Assembly: GCF_011745365.1 (NCBI RefSeq) | Contig: NW_024468914.1 | Location: forward strand, 580,001-644,000 | DNA: 64,000 nt | Direction: 5' to 3' | Origin: Cryphonectria parasitica EP155 | Lineage: Eukaryota > Ascomycota > Sordariomycetes > Diaporthales > Cryphonectriaceae | Shown: positions 45,076 to 56,385 of the stretch, in pieces | Numbering within the stretch: position 1 is the first letter of the stretch | How the letters are laid out: each line of letters opens with the position of its first letter | Made by a program: the position numbers and the translations under genes | Notes under the pieces: generated by a model | What the model was told of the DNA's origin: nothing | Databases searched by the model: none | Seen by the model: only the letters and a program-made list of their open reading frames with translations

Positions 45076-45496
45076 ATATTGCATAGCGCAAAACATGCGA
45101 GCTATATTTATAGAACAAAATAGAGTGCTTAGATGCTTTGTTTCATAAATAAGAAGCATTGGAAATATCTACAATAGCCTCTTGCTAATCCTTAAATAAA
45201 GTTAATGTATTGTTGCAATATGCAGTGCAGTCAGTAATCGATCTCCAAGACTTAGAATGTTAACAAGTTTTGAGTCACTATACAACCACAAGAGAATTGA
45301 TTCCTAGGATATTGTTTTAAACAATACAGCAATTAATAAAGCTTACTTCTTTTGAATTGAGTTCTCTAAACAAAGTTCAAGCAAGCTCTTCACTCTAATT
45401 ATATGCTTTATTAATTCACTTCTATTATTATTATTCTCTCACAAAAATGAGCACTTATGCATCTACGCTTAACTCTAAGTCACTGCTCTCACTGCT
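45076..45496. other. 3' flank of gene H
   Basis: AT-rich, no gene; probable 3' UTR and terminator region of gene H. Confidence 0.35.
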
Positions 45497-48400
45497 CTAA
45501 GCAGTCACATCAGCTCCTTGTTGAAGAAGCATTTGAACAATCTGTTCATGCCCTCCTGATGAGGCAGCCTGGAGAGCATTGCCATACTTTCCGCCCTGAG
45601 CATTCACATCAGCTCCTTGTTGGAGAAGCATTTGAACAATCTGTTCATGCCCTCTTGATGAGGCAGCATGGAGAGCATTGCCATAATATCCGCCCTGAGC
45701 ATTCACATCAGCTCCTTGTTGGAGAAGCATTTGAACAATCTGTTCATGCCCTCCTGATGAGGCAGCATGGAGAGCATTGCCATAGTTTCCGCCCTGAGCA
45801 TTCACATCAGCTCCTTGTTGGAGAAGCATTTGAACAATCTGTTCATGCCCTCCTGATGAGGCAGCATGGAGAGCATTGCCATAGTTTCCGCCCTGAGCAT
45901 TCACATCAGCTCCTTGTTGGAAAAGCATTTGAACAATCTGTTCATGCCCTCTTGATGAGGCAGCCTGGAGAGCATTGCCATAAAATCCGCCCTGAGCATT
46001 CACATCAGCTCCTTGTTGGAGAAGCATTTGAACAATCTGTTCATGCTCTCCTGATGAGGCAGCCTGGAGAGCATTGCCATAGTATCCGCCCTGAGCATTT
46101 ACATCAGCTCCTTGTTGGAGAAGCATTTGAACAATCTGTTCATGCCCTCCTGATGAGGCAGCATAGAGAGCATTGCTATATTCTCCGCCCTGAGCATTCA
46201 CATCAGCTCCTTGTTGGAGAAGCATTTGAACAATCTGTTCATGCCCTCCTGATGAGGCAGCATGGAGAGCATTGCCATAATATCCGCCCTGAGCATTCAC
46301 ATCAGCTCCTTGTTGGAGAAGCATTTGAACAATCTGTTCATGCCCTCTTGATGAGGCAGCCTGGAGAGCATTGCCATAAAATCCGCCCTGAGCATTCACA
46401 TCAGCTCCTTGTTGGAGAAGCATTTGAACAATCTGTTCATGCTCTCCTGATGAGGCAGCCTGGAGAGCATTGCCATAGTATCCGCCCTGAGCATTTACAT
46501 CAGCTCCTTGTTGGAGAAGCATTTGAACAATCTGTTCATGCCCTCCTGATGAGGCAGCCTGGAGAGCATTGCTATGTTTTCCGCCCTGAGCATTCACATC
46601 AGCTCCTTGTTGGAGAAGCATTTGAACAATCTGTTCATGCCCTTCTGATGAGGCAGCATAGAGAGCATTGCTATGAACAATCTGTTTATGCCCTCTTGAT
46701 AAGGCAGCCTGGAGAGCATTGCCATACTCTCTGCCCTGAGCATTCACATCAGCTCCTTGTTGGAGAAGCATTTGAACAATCTGTTCATGCCCTTCTGATG
46801 AGGCAGCATGGAGAGCATTGCCATAATATCCGCCCTGAGCATTCACATCAGCTCCTTGTTGGAGAAGCATTTGAACAATCTGTTCATGCCCTCCTGATGA
46901 GGCAGCATGGAGAGCATTGCCATAGTTTCCGCCCTGAGCATTTACATCAGCTCCTTGTTGGAGAAGCATTTGAACAATCTGTTCATGCCCTTGTAATAAG
47001 GCAGCCTGGAGAGCATTGCCATAATATCCGCCCTGAGCATTCACATCAGCTCCTTGTTGGAGAAGCATTTGAACAATCTGTTCATGCCCTCTTGATGAGG
47101 CAGCATAGAGAGCATTGCCATGTTTTCCGTTCTGAGCATTTATATCAGCTCCTTGTTGAAGAAGCATTTGAACAATCTGTTCATGCCCTCCTGATGAGGC
47201 AGCATGGAGAGCATTGCCATAAAATCCGCCCTGAGCATTCACATCAGCTCCTTGTTGGAGAAGCATTTGAACAATCTGTTCATGCCCTCCTGATGAGGCA
47301 GCATAGAGAGCATTGCTATATTCTCCGCCCTGAGCATTCACATCAGCTCCTTGTTGGAGAAGCATTTGAACAATCTGTTCATGCCCTCCTGATGAGGCAG
47401 CATAGAGAGCATTGCTATATTCTCCGCCCTGAGCATTCACATCAGCTCCTTGTTGGAGAAGCATTTGAACAATCTGTTCATGCCCTCTTGATGAGGCAGC
47501 CTGGAGAGCATTGCCATAAAATCCGCCCTGAGCATTCACATCAGCTCCTTGTTGAAGAAGCATTTGAACAATCTGTTCATGCCCTCCTGATGAGGCAGCA
47601 TAGAGAGCATTGCTATGAACAATCTGTTTATGCCCTCTTAATAAGGCAGCCTGAAGAGCATTGCCATAGTTTCCGCCCTGAGCATTCACATCAGCTCCTT
47701 GTTGGAGAAGCATTTGAACAATCTGTTCATGCCCTCTTGATGAGGCAGCCTGGAGAGCATTGCCATAATATCCGCCCTGAGCATTCACATCAGCTCCTTG
47801 TTGGAGAAGCATTTGAACAATCTGTTCATGCCCTCCTGATGAGGCAGCATGGAGAGCATTGCCATAGTTTCCGCCCTGAGCATTTACATCAGCTCCTTGT
47901 TGGAGAAGCATTTGAACAATCTGTTCATGCCCTTGTAATAAGGCAGCCTGGAGAGCATTGCCATAATATCCGCCCTGAGCATTCACATCAGCTCCTTGTT
48001 GGAGAAGCATTTGAACAATCTGTTCATGCCCTTCTGATGAGGCAGCCTGGAGAGCATTGCCATGTTTTCCGCCCTGAGCATTCACATCAGCTCCTTTTTC
48101 AAGCAGCATCTTGATAGGGGATATAAGACCCCCTATTGAAGCATAATACAAAGGCTGTGCTAGACTTGTATATCCAAGTGCTTTTTCTCTCCATGGCTCA
48201 TCAGGGTTATGCAGCTGATAACAGTTCATGTATGCAGATTTATGTGCAAAGAATTCTCTGATTATTGTGCAGGTTCTTTCATCGCAATCCTCCACAGATG
48301 CAGCATGGCTCACCCAAAATTGTGCTGCATATTGTGCTAGTGTGTAGGATTGTCGGACCTGTGCTGCTGAGAGCCTTGAGTTGATCTCCAGCAGATATGA

Positions 48401-50851
48401 CAAACAGACTTGTGCAATGGAAGCTCTGGCAGATCTCTTATCAAGATCTGTGGCAATTTGGTCTTGAGGTTTTGTTGACACCAGATATTCTTTGACAGAG
48501 AAGTGAGCAAGCTGTATTTCTGGCACTGCCTTCTCATTGTTGGTATCCTGTCTTCGGACAACCACTACTAGACTGGAGCAGTATTTCATCATCTCCTCCG
48601 GATCTGGCATTCGATTTTTTGGGTCGAAGCGAGGCTTTGCATCAATGTCCACGGCAAGAGCATCAACAGCCTCGTCGATCTTCAGAGGCCGTGCGGAGTA
48701 GGTTAAGAACTGCAAGATTCGTTTTGTATGTGGCTTGTGATCATCCGGTATCTTTGCTAGGATCCGTGCGTATGTTTCGTCAAGTGTCTTCGGCAGCGAT
48801 GCAAGCGCGTTCCGTACAGCCCGTTGGTCAAGACAATCTTCGAGAACATCTAGTTGGCACGATACCCATCGGAACCTATTTGATTTTAGCGACCAGCTCA
48901 AGAATATGTCATATCGATAAAGCTTACATGCCGTCAGCCTTGTTAAGTAGAGCATCTTCAATCTCGCCCCGAACGTCCGGCCTTGACTTCCATCTGCTGA
49001 GTCCAGCGTGCTGTCTCACGCGTGCCCGGACATATGCGCGTATGTCGTCTGCTATCCCATCGCTCTGGATGGGAATGATTTCTTCATTGCGGGCCCAACT
49101 TTCCACAGTCGACTTGATGTCTTGCTCCGGACGGCTGGTCACGAGGAGATGGATGTTCATTTGAGTGCCCCGAAGAGCCTGTATCCACGGCAGCAGCCCT
49201 CTATTCGGGTCTACCCTCCGCGCATGACATTCGTCAAGGGCATCCAGTACAACCCAGACCTCATCAGCTTGTTGAACCATATCTTGGAAGGTGGACTGCA
49301 GCGAATCATTGCTTGGCTGTCGCTGGCCATTTCCGCAGGAGGAGTAGAGGGTGTCCAAGTGATGTCGAGCCTCTTGCCTCTTCTCGTATAGCTGACTTAT
49401 GAGTGACCGAATTGCATTCTCGACAGACTGTTTCTGGGTCTCGTTGAAGTCGAAATAAAAGTAGAGCAGCTTCGAGGAGCAAAGCTCGGTCGTTTGCAAG
49501 TCCTCGACGATGGTAGAGCTGAGGATGGTTTTGCCGCACCCAGGGATCCCGTGGAGCCACAAAAACGAGTTTCGCTCGGCCTTCCAAGTTGAATATTCTT
49601 CGCTTCCAACAAACCACTGACCCGAACCGTGGTGGCGCTGCTCGAGAGCTTTATTGAAATTGGTGGATGGATCAGGGGGCGAGAGCCATTTTCTCACCCG
49701 CTCAGAATGGCTATCTTCCTTCAGGCCTACAACGATCGTGTTTGCATTGGTTGCTGTGGAGTGAATATCCTTCAATTTCTCATTGACTATCTATGTATCA
49801 GTAAATCTAGAACATGCTAAGAACTTATCAATCGAGTTGGGTGGTTTCGGGATCACAAACCCTCGGGGAGAACCTCGCTCAGCTTCTTCGCAGCTTCAAT
49901 CTTATTCGGTGCAATCCGATTCAGGAGATCCTTCGCGTAAGCAGCTGCTGCCATCGCCGCGTAGCCTTGCCACTGCCCGTTCTTGTGTGTGTCCGAGTAA
50001 TCGCAGATGCCCCGGATCACAATGCAAGGGAAGTGGTTCATCAAACCAGCGGCCTCCATCTCGAAGCACAAAACATCCTTCTCCGCTGACAACTTATCGC
50101 GAATCGAGGCGTTCTTCATCACCTGGTTCGCAGACGCAATCAGACCGTAGTGGATTGCGGGATTGTCCTCCTCTTCCGTTCGTTCGGCTCTGAAGACCAA
50201 GTTGGAATGATCATCCCCGCATGTTGCTGCGCAGCTCTCGTCGTCACTCCCTCTGTGCTTGAATGACGATATGTACAGTTTGTCGGTGCTGATAGCTGGC
50301 CGCTGGTATTTCGCTCGCAATCTTGGTTTTTTTTTGAGGATGTTGTTGATGGTTTCTTCAATGCCATGACCATTGCTTTCATATCTGGCTTTGAGCGTAG
50401 TGATTGTCGCTAGTATGAATTGGGGTGGCTGGTTGAGGTGTCCAGTAGTGATGAATTCTTCGTCTTGCAGGGTTTTCCCGTAATCATACTGGAACACACC
50501 TCCACTAGCATGGCCTGTGGAGCTCACCACGATATCGCCGAGGCGGATATCATGCTTTGCACTCGGTGCGCCGCCACCGATGCCCACCATCAGGCCGATC
50601 CGCACATTGGGAAAGCTGCGCGCCAGGTCTTTGGCGGCAGTCGCAGCATTGACAAGCCCGTATTGCCGGTGCGGCAGTACGGTAATGACAACATTATGCT
50701 TTCCAATGCGGCCCAGGGTATAGCTGTTATTATCGTTGATGGGCATATGGTCTGGCGCGTCGTGCTCCTCGTCGAGGAATGCTAGAGCGGCGACGAGCTC
50801 GGTATCGAGGGCGCAGATCCAGCCAACTGTGTAGAGCTCGGGATTCGGCAT
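45497..50851 (-). CDS. Gene H: nucleoside-phosphorylase-like-NACHT-ankyrin receptor
   Basis: Exons 50851-49861, 49786-48928 and 48875-45497 join in frame to about 1,742 residues. The start MPNPELYTVGWICALDTELV opens a PNP/UDP-phosphorylase-like domain with VGIGGGAPS, RLGDIVVS, FEMEAAGLMN and RGICDYSDTH, so the expected nucleoside-site residues are kept. The NACHT has Walker A GIPGCGKT, Walker B VWVVLDALDEC and LLVTSRPEQDI. A helical spacer (LDQRAVRNALASLPKTLDETY) follows, then about 27 ankyrin units. The intron phases (GTTTGT...GATAG and GTAAGC...AATAG) are consistent. By analogy with other NLRs, the phosphorylase domain would be the effector released when the ankyrins sense a target. No disruption is seen. 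Confidence 0.9.
45498..48110 (-). repeat. 99-bp tandem array coding about 27 ankyrin repeats
   Basis: Units NAL-x-AASS-x-GHEQIVQMLLQQGADVN plus AQGGxxx, 33 residues each. The first, next to the spacer, is divergent. Two units are shortened to NALQAALxRGHKQIVHS directly followed by the next NAL; the same deletion at two places shows a multi-unit duplication. Variation is limited to the residue after NAL (Q, H, Y), the residue before GHEQ, and the last three (YYG, NYG, FYG, EYS, KHG). The opposite strand is open for 885 codons purely because of the repeat composition. Confidence 0.92.
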
Positions 50852-51546
50852 GTTCGATCTAGGAAGCAAAGGTGTACAACTAGCTTGAGTTATGCTTCGT
50901 ATAGCAAGGTTGTGAAGAGTAGCTTGCAAGAATACAAGAGTGCGGATTTCAGAAGAGAGCAGGATTGGGCTTCCAGGAAGAGGGAGTTGGGAAAGATCAG
51001 AGCAGCCTTATGGAGCGACAACTCATCATTTTCAGCCGCACCATGCATGTCAGACGATTGAAACCTTATGTATGCTAGTGAATGGGGGCTAAGGGAGCCA
51101 ATTGCTCTGCATATGTGGTGGCAAAGTCGTCGAACTACATCCGATGTAACCACACTACTGGTGATCACTTTGGCGCCAGCCAATCATTGTCTTCCCATTA
51201 GACGGATCCAATACAATGCTCTTCATTTGTAGGTCCAGGCAGTCAAGAAACGGTTAGTCTCATCACTTTGATACCTGATTACATCGACAAGCACGGGCAT
51301 GAAAAACACAATGACGTTCCCGTAGATACAAAAAGTATACTCAGTTTCCTCGAATATGTTTCTGCTAGTAATAATAAAATAGTCACAACAACCTCTAGGA
51401 CCCACATATATATGTAGTGTGTATTTGTATTTGTCTTCTGTCAAGGTGAGTGCATGTATGAAACTGAGTTCTTAAGTACTTAGCAAGTATCGTTTTGATG
51501 TGGATCATTTAGAATCGAGTTTCTTAAGTCCTGTAGTTCTGCGGCA
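50852..51546. promoter_or_regulatory. Upstream region of gene H and 3' flank of the SDR gene
   Basis: About 700 bp without a supported gene. It marks the change from the receptor-rich block to core genes. Confidence 0.35.
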
Positions 51547-52422
51547 TTACTTTCCCTCTGCCTTTGATTGCCTGTATGCTTTAATAACGGCCTCGACTTC
51601 GTTAAGCTGTGTCCAATGCTTCACCATCTCATCCATCGACCCGACCTTTGCATGCAGCGACGGAACTTGCTCGGAACCCTCCCCAAGGTAGACCACGAAC
51701 GGCGGGTTATCCTTCAGCAGAATCTCCACAGTCTCCCTGGCATAGATCTCCTGCTCCATGGGCTGGCCAGTAAAATTGCCGCCGCGCAGAGCTGACTCCA
51801 CCACCTCTCTAGCAGGCTCGTAGATTGAGCCCTTGGGCAGCTCGGGCCCTGTGGTGGGAACCTTATCGGTGACGAAGTTACTCTTAACAAGCGACGTCTT
51901 CAGCTCGACGACCTTGATGTCGAAGGCCTCGAGCTCGAGACGGAGACAGTCTGAGAAGGACGCGATGGCTGCCTTGGACGCGTTATACGTGGACTGAAAC
52001 GGGATCGTCAAAACAGACGCCGCAGATGTCTGGTTCGCAATCAAGGCACCGTGCGGGGATTTGAGCAAGAGGGGCAAGAAGGCCTGCACCATTGCGAGAT
52101 ATGACCATACGTTGAGATCAAAGCAGGCCTTTGCGTCCGCAATGTTCATGTCCGCGATGGACATCTTGTACATGCCCCCGGCGTTGTTGACAAGAATGTC
52201 CAGGGCGGGGATCTTGCCGAGGCAGGTGGCGATGGAGGACGCGGAGGTCGGGTCGAGCTGAAGGGTCTCGATGCCGAGGGCGGCGAGGTTGGTCATCTTG
52301 GCGGGATTGCGAGCTGTCGCGTAGACGTGCAGCCCTGCCTTGTGAAAGGCGACGGCCAGGCCAGCGCCTAAGCTGCCGTCCGAACAGCCCGTGATGAGGA
52401 CCTTGCGCTTGGTGTCTGCCAT
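51547..52422 (-). CDS. Short-chain dehydrogenase/reductase (AYR1-like)
   Basis: A single uninterrupted exon of 291 residues. The Rossmann nucleotide-binding motif is TGCSDGSLGAGLA (TGxxxGxG type), with ATARNP following strand 2, consistent with NADP(H) preference. NNAGG, then the serine of the NQTSAAS segment and YNASK supply the catalytic Asn, Ser, Tyr and Lys. The closest known type is the 1-acyldihydroxyacetone-phosphate reductase (yeast Ayr1) group, which acts in lipid metabolism, but many related reductases exist. No membrane anchor is evident. Confidence 0.85.
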   Translation of the reverse strand: MADTKRKVLITGCSDGSLGAGLAVAFHKAGLHVYATARNPAKMTNLAALGIETLQLDPTSASSIATCLGKIPALDILVNNAGGMYKMSIADMNIADAKACFDLNVWSYLAMVQAFLPLLLKSPHGALIANQTSAASVLTIPFQSTYNASKAAIASFSDCLRLELEAFDIKVVELKTSLVKSNFVTDKVPTTGPELPKGSIYEPAREVVESALRGGNFTGQPMEQEIYARETVEILLKDNPPFVVYLGEGSEQVPSLHAKVGSMDEMVKHWTQLNEVEAVIKAYRQSKAEGK

Positions 52423-53113
52423 GTTCGTGTGAGATAATTACTATATCAAAGAAGGGATTAGAGAGAGAGAGAGGCGTCGTCAGATGAAGACTGAGATGAG
52501 TCGCTTGTTGAATGACATTTTCTGTCCAGGTGCTCACTCTCAGCTGGACACAGACGCCCTTAAATAGGATAATTTGTTGCTGCGGTCTGGTGGCGGTGGT
52601 GCGGATGGAATGCGGACGCCGCTGATGGGGCCGCCATAAATTACTCTCAAAGGGCCGTCTCTCGATCAGCTACTTGGGAAGGCGACTGTCACTTGGGCTG
52701 CAATGTCTTGAGAATTTGTCATCCTCCGCGCAAGTCGACACGGGATGCGGATGTGTCAAAACTGCAGAGCGGACTGATCCACAGCGGAGGATGCGGTGGC
52801 TGCTAACCACATCTTGCATGGCTTCCACGGCGGTGCGGCGGACTCCGTCAGCCTTAGCTGCGGAGTGGCCTCTTTCGAATGGAAATCTGTCGCCAACGGC
52901 ACGCAACCAGATTGTAATTATTAACATGGACTTGGTCAAGGCTGATTTTACCTCCCAGAGAAAAGCTTTGTGACAGCTAGACCAGATGAGATCATGTGCA
53001 ATTATTATTTTCATTACTCAATAAACTTCCTTGGTCACAGTCTGCCGATTTTGCCGTCTAGGCAAGGCGTTAGCACATCTAATAGTTATTAAGAAAGGCC
53101 TCGAGCGCGTCAA
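52423..53113. other. Intergenic region between SDR and GPCR genes
   Basis: Promoter side of the SDR gene (CT-rich leader just upstream of its ATG) and 3' flank of the GPCR gene. No gene supported. Confidence 0.35.
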
Positions 53114-54296
53114 TCACGCCTGCAAGTCTAACCTCCTAGGCTGTCTCCTCCGCGCCCGCGTCCGCCTCTGGTGCGCCTCAGAGTGTTCCCGGAACCCATA
53201 TATGAGCGCATTCACCAGGCCTGTCAGCTGCGTCGTGGCCTGCAGGGCGTCCAGGGTGGCCGACTGCGTGCCCGTCAGCTCTGCAAAGCGGTTACAGAGG
53301 CCGGGGATCCAGACGACAATGTACGCCAGCGGGAAGAGCGACAAGAGCAGCCAGTGCTTGGTGTCGTGGTCCAGGCTGCTGCTCGCCCGGACCATGATCC
53401 GCGGCTTCACGCCCAGCCGCACGTAAGCGGCCTGCTTGGCCTCCTGCGCGGCCTCGATCCCCGTCTCCTTGTTCCGCTGCGAGTGGGTGTGTGTGACGGC
53501 CTCCCGCACTGTGATTGGTGCCGTGTGCGTCCCGCGTACCAGCGCGTTGTTCAGCATCGTCGCGTTGATGCTGGGTGCCGAGGTTGTGTACATGCTGAAC
53601 GAGTACTCGCGCCGAAGCGACGGGCTCCTGTCGCGCTTGGAGAGGCGGCGTCGTACCTTGAGGAAAACGCATATGTAGAGGGCGATGGCGATCAGGAAGA
53701 TGAGGAAGCGCCATCCGTGGCCCAGGACGTAGCGGAGGTAGAGCGGCTCGCGCGAGATCCAGCACCAGTTTCCTGTGACTGGCTCCATGTGGCCGGTGGC
53801 CAGGGCAACCGTCGCGGTGATGCATGGAATCACCCAGACCAGACCGCAGATGAAGAACTGCTGCTCGACCGTGTTGTTCATGACGAGAGGGTTGAAGGTC
53901 ACTGTCATGTACGTGATGATGGCAATGGCCAGGACGGAAAAGTCGGCTGCCTGGACCGACACTTGACCAACCCAACCGTTCAAGTCGCATGAGAATCCGA
54001 TTGGGAGTGATTTTTGCGACGACACGACGTTGAATCCTGAGATGGTGTTGTTCCAGGAGTTGATGAATTCTGCAGGAGTGATGATCCTGTGGTTAGCAGG
54101 GCAGCTTGAGCTTCCTTGGGTAGTGATCATCAAATGATGTCTTACCGGCAACATTGAGATTCATGATCAACATGTATCTCAGAGACCATTTATCATTATG
54201 CCGTGACAGGATCCATAGCATGATCACCGTCCCCGTTGCAACTGCCGACAGCGTGCTGCAGATGAGAGTCGGAACTGCAACCCAGGCCTGATACAT
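53114..54296 (-). CDS. Seven-transmembrane receptor, cAMP-receptor/Git3-like GPCR
   Basis: Exons 54296-54146 and 54069-53114 (76-bp intron, GTAAGA...CTGCAG) give about 368 residues. The join reads MLIMNLNVA-EFINSWNNTISG, the conserved second-helix signature of fungal cAMP-receptor-like GPCRs. Other helices: WVAVPTLICSTLSAVATG (1), FSVLAIAIITYMTV (3), FICGLVWVIPCITATVAL (4), FLIFLIAIALYICVFLKV (5), LLLSLFPLAYIVVWIPGL (6) and LTGLVNALIYGFRE (7). A basic, Ser/Thr-rich third cytosolic loop and a short basic tail follow the usual plan. The upstream CT-rich tract at 54360-54395 would encode a run of Leu if an earlier ATG were used; I treat it as 5' UTR. Ligand unknown; nutrient sensing through G-alpha/cAMP is the family role. 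Confidence 0.85.
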
Positions 54297-55788
54297 GTTG
54301 AAGTCGTGTCTTGTCGTGTCCGAAATGAAAGATGAATGTCCAGGCGAAGAAGAGACAGACGGGAGGAAGAGGAGGAGGAGGAGGAGGAGGAGAAGTTGTC
54401 GCGACTGCAGAAATTTTGATATCCCGAGGCTCAAGACCTGGATGCAAGCCGTTGTTGTTCTTCAACTCGAAGTAGACATTGCATAAATAGAAAGGCAAAC
54501 CGAAATGGTATCAGATGGACTTTCCGATTGCTCTCAAGAAAAGAAGAAGAGGAAGAAGAAGAAGAAGCACAACGAGAAGAAGGGAATGAAAAAAACAAAA
54601 AGAACATATAGAGACGATGATAAAGTGAGGCCTGGGGTAAGTATTAGTGGACCTGGGGCTGTGCTGTATAGGGCTTGTCACTTTCCGCAAGACGGCAACG
54701 AGACATCTATGCGACAAGGATAGTGCAAATCCTCTGGACCCAAATAAGCGGGTGTGACTGAAGATAGATATCGTAGCGATGCCTTCATTATGCCTCAGGG
54801 GCTGGAAATTCAGGGAAGCGAAGTTGCTCAAACGTGGTGACTGACTCGTCAGGAGCATCTTCAGCAGCGGTGCGTGCCGATTAGCGAAACCTTCTTCACA
54901 TCACTACCCACCCCTTTCTGACATGATTTCTAGCCTTCCCGGCGCGCACTCAACCAACTTGTGCTCGAGTAAGTAGTACGTACAGTAGGTCCTTAGTATC
55001 GCGTGCAACATCAGCGGGACCAGGGCAGCCTTGCGAAGGGCGCTTGGAGGGGCGAGGGGGCGGGGCTTCATCGAAATCTGCACTTGACAGCCCTTCGATG
55101 GTATATATATATATATGTATATATATATACACATACATATACATAATATGTATCATCTCTAGACTTGATCATGTAAGTAGTGTGTCGACCATCTTTGTAT
55201 AACAGTCGTAAACAGAGTGTTCTGATCCCTCCTCATACCTGTTGGTTGCTGTGTGTAGTTGGCCAATTAGAGTCTACAAGGCGGCGAGTCATTGACCTGC
55301 GTGCAAACTGCGACGCCGACAGAAAATTATATTCTCCGAAAGTCCTGCAGTCTTATTATTGCCCCCTTAATGAGGAGTCGAAGGGCTAACTCCGTTCCGT
55401 GATCGAAGGAGGTCTCGAGGTGTCACCAAGAGGGTCCTAGATGCCAGAGATGAAAGGCCAGCTCAGATCAGATCCCACCTGTTCTCCCGGCAGCGCCCTA
55501 GATGACGTTGGGCAGCCGGTTTTCTGTCAAGTCTCACCTTGAGTCATTCAGCTGTGTCCTGCTCCTGAAAGGCGGGGGCGGGGCTGGAAAGAATCAATTT
55601 GCCATGCAAGCACAGTCTTGCTGACTAGAACACCTGGGCACTCAATATTATTGCAGAACGCATCGCACTAAAAGGGAATCGTTGAGAGTTGTAGTGCATT
55701 GGGATCTTTTAACGCCCTCTTGTCAATTTTTCTATCCATCACTTTGCTCCTAGTCTATGCCAAAGAACCTCGTGGACCAGATCCCAGC
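54297..55788. other. Intergenic region with simple repeats
   Basis: Contains the GPCR 5' leader (CCT/GGA microsatellite at 54360-54395), a GAA-rich stretch near 54535-54600 and a TA/CA microsatellite at 55100-55147. No supported gene. Confidence 0.5.
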
Positions 55789-56385
55789 TCAGAATGGCAG
55801 GAATGGGACGAGGTAGTCCTTCTTGCCAATGGACACGCCCTTGGCCCGCAGGATTGCGTAGCCAGTATTCAGGTGGAAGAAGAAATTAGGCAGACCGTGG
55901 TGCAGGACCGCAACCTTGGCCGAAACCTTGTGTGTGTTGCCCAGAGCAGGCCTAGAAATTCCCCCACGACTCCAGATCAGACTACGAACTTTGCATCACC
56001 TCGAAGGTCTCGTCCAGGGGTGGGGGAGAACTTGCAGGTCAACCGTAGCCTCCTCCTTGCCGGCAGCCTTGGCAGCGTCGATGTTTTTCAGCAACTCCAG
56101 GGTCTTCTGAACCCTCTTGCGCAGGTCTGCCACCGTCTTCTCGTCCTTCTCGAAGGGTGTGATGTCCTCGCCGATGAGCCGACCGATGTTGATCTGGGCG
56201 AGGCTGGTGGTGTTCTGGACCTGGAACTTGAGGGGCAGCATGTCGTCGACGAGGCGGGCCTCGAAGAAGGTGGCGTCGACATCAACACCCTTCTCCTTTG
56301 CATATGCCTCTGCCTGTGCGAGGATGTGGTCGTAGGTCTGCAGGCCGCTGAGGAAGAGTGGAGCGACGGTGTCGTAGACGGACAT
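55789..56385 (-). CDS. DUF1993 domain protein
   Basis: Starts MSVYDTVAPLFLSGLQTYDH at 56385 and continues as FFEARLVDDMLPLKFQVQN, ARLIGED-type and KTVADLRKRVQKTLELL. The C-terminal part lies downstream after an intron: VAVLHHGLPNFFFHLNTGYA and ILRAKGVSIGKKDYLVPF with a stop at 55789. Both match the fungal/bacterial DUF1993 family (about 165-180 residues). The exact splice sites between about 56020 and 55926 are unclear. Function unknown; family members are small cytosolic helical proteins. The long plus-strand frame over this region is its shadow. Confidence 0.75.

Noticed and set aside
45457..48114. 885-codon plus-strand open frame across the ankyrin array
   Set aside because: It is the mirror of the ankyrin-coding strand. 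A 99-bp unit without stops in one antisense frame stays open however often it is repeated; the minus strand has domains, splice sites and a NACHT partner.
53171..53992. 273-residue plus-strand ORF
   Set aside because: Arg/Asp/Val-rich shadow of the GPCR exon 2 in GC-rich DNA.
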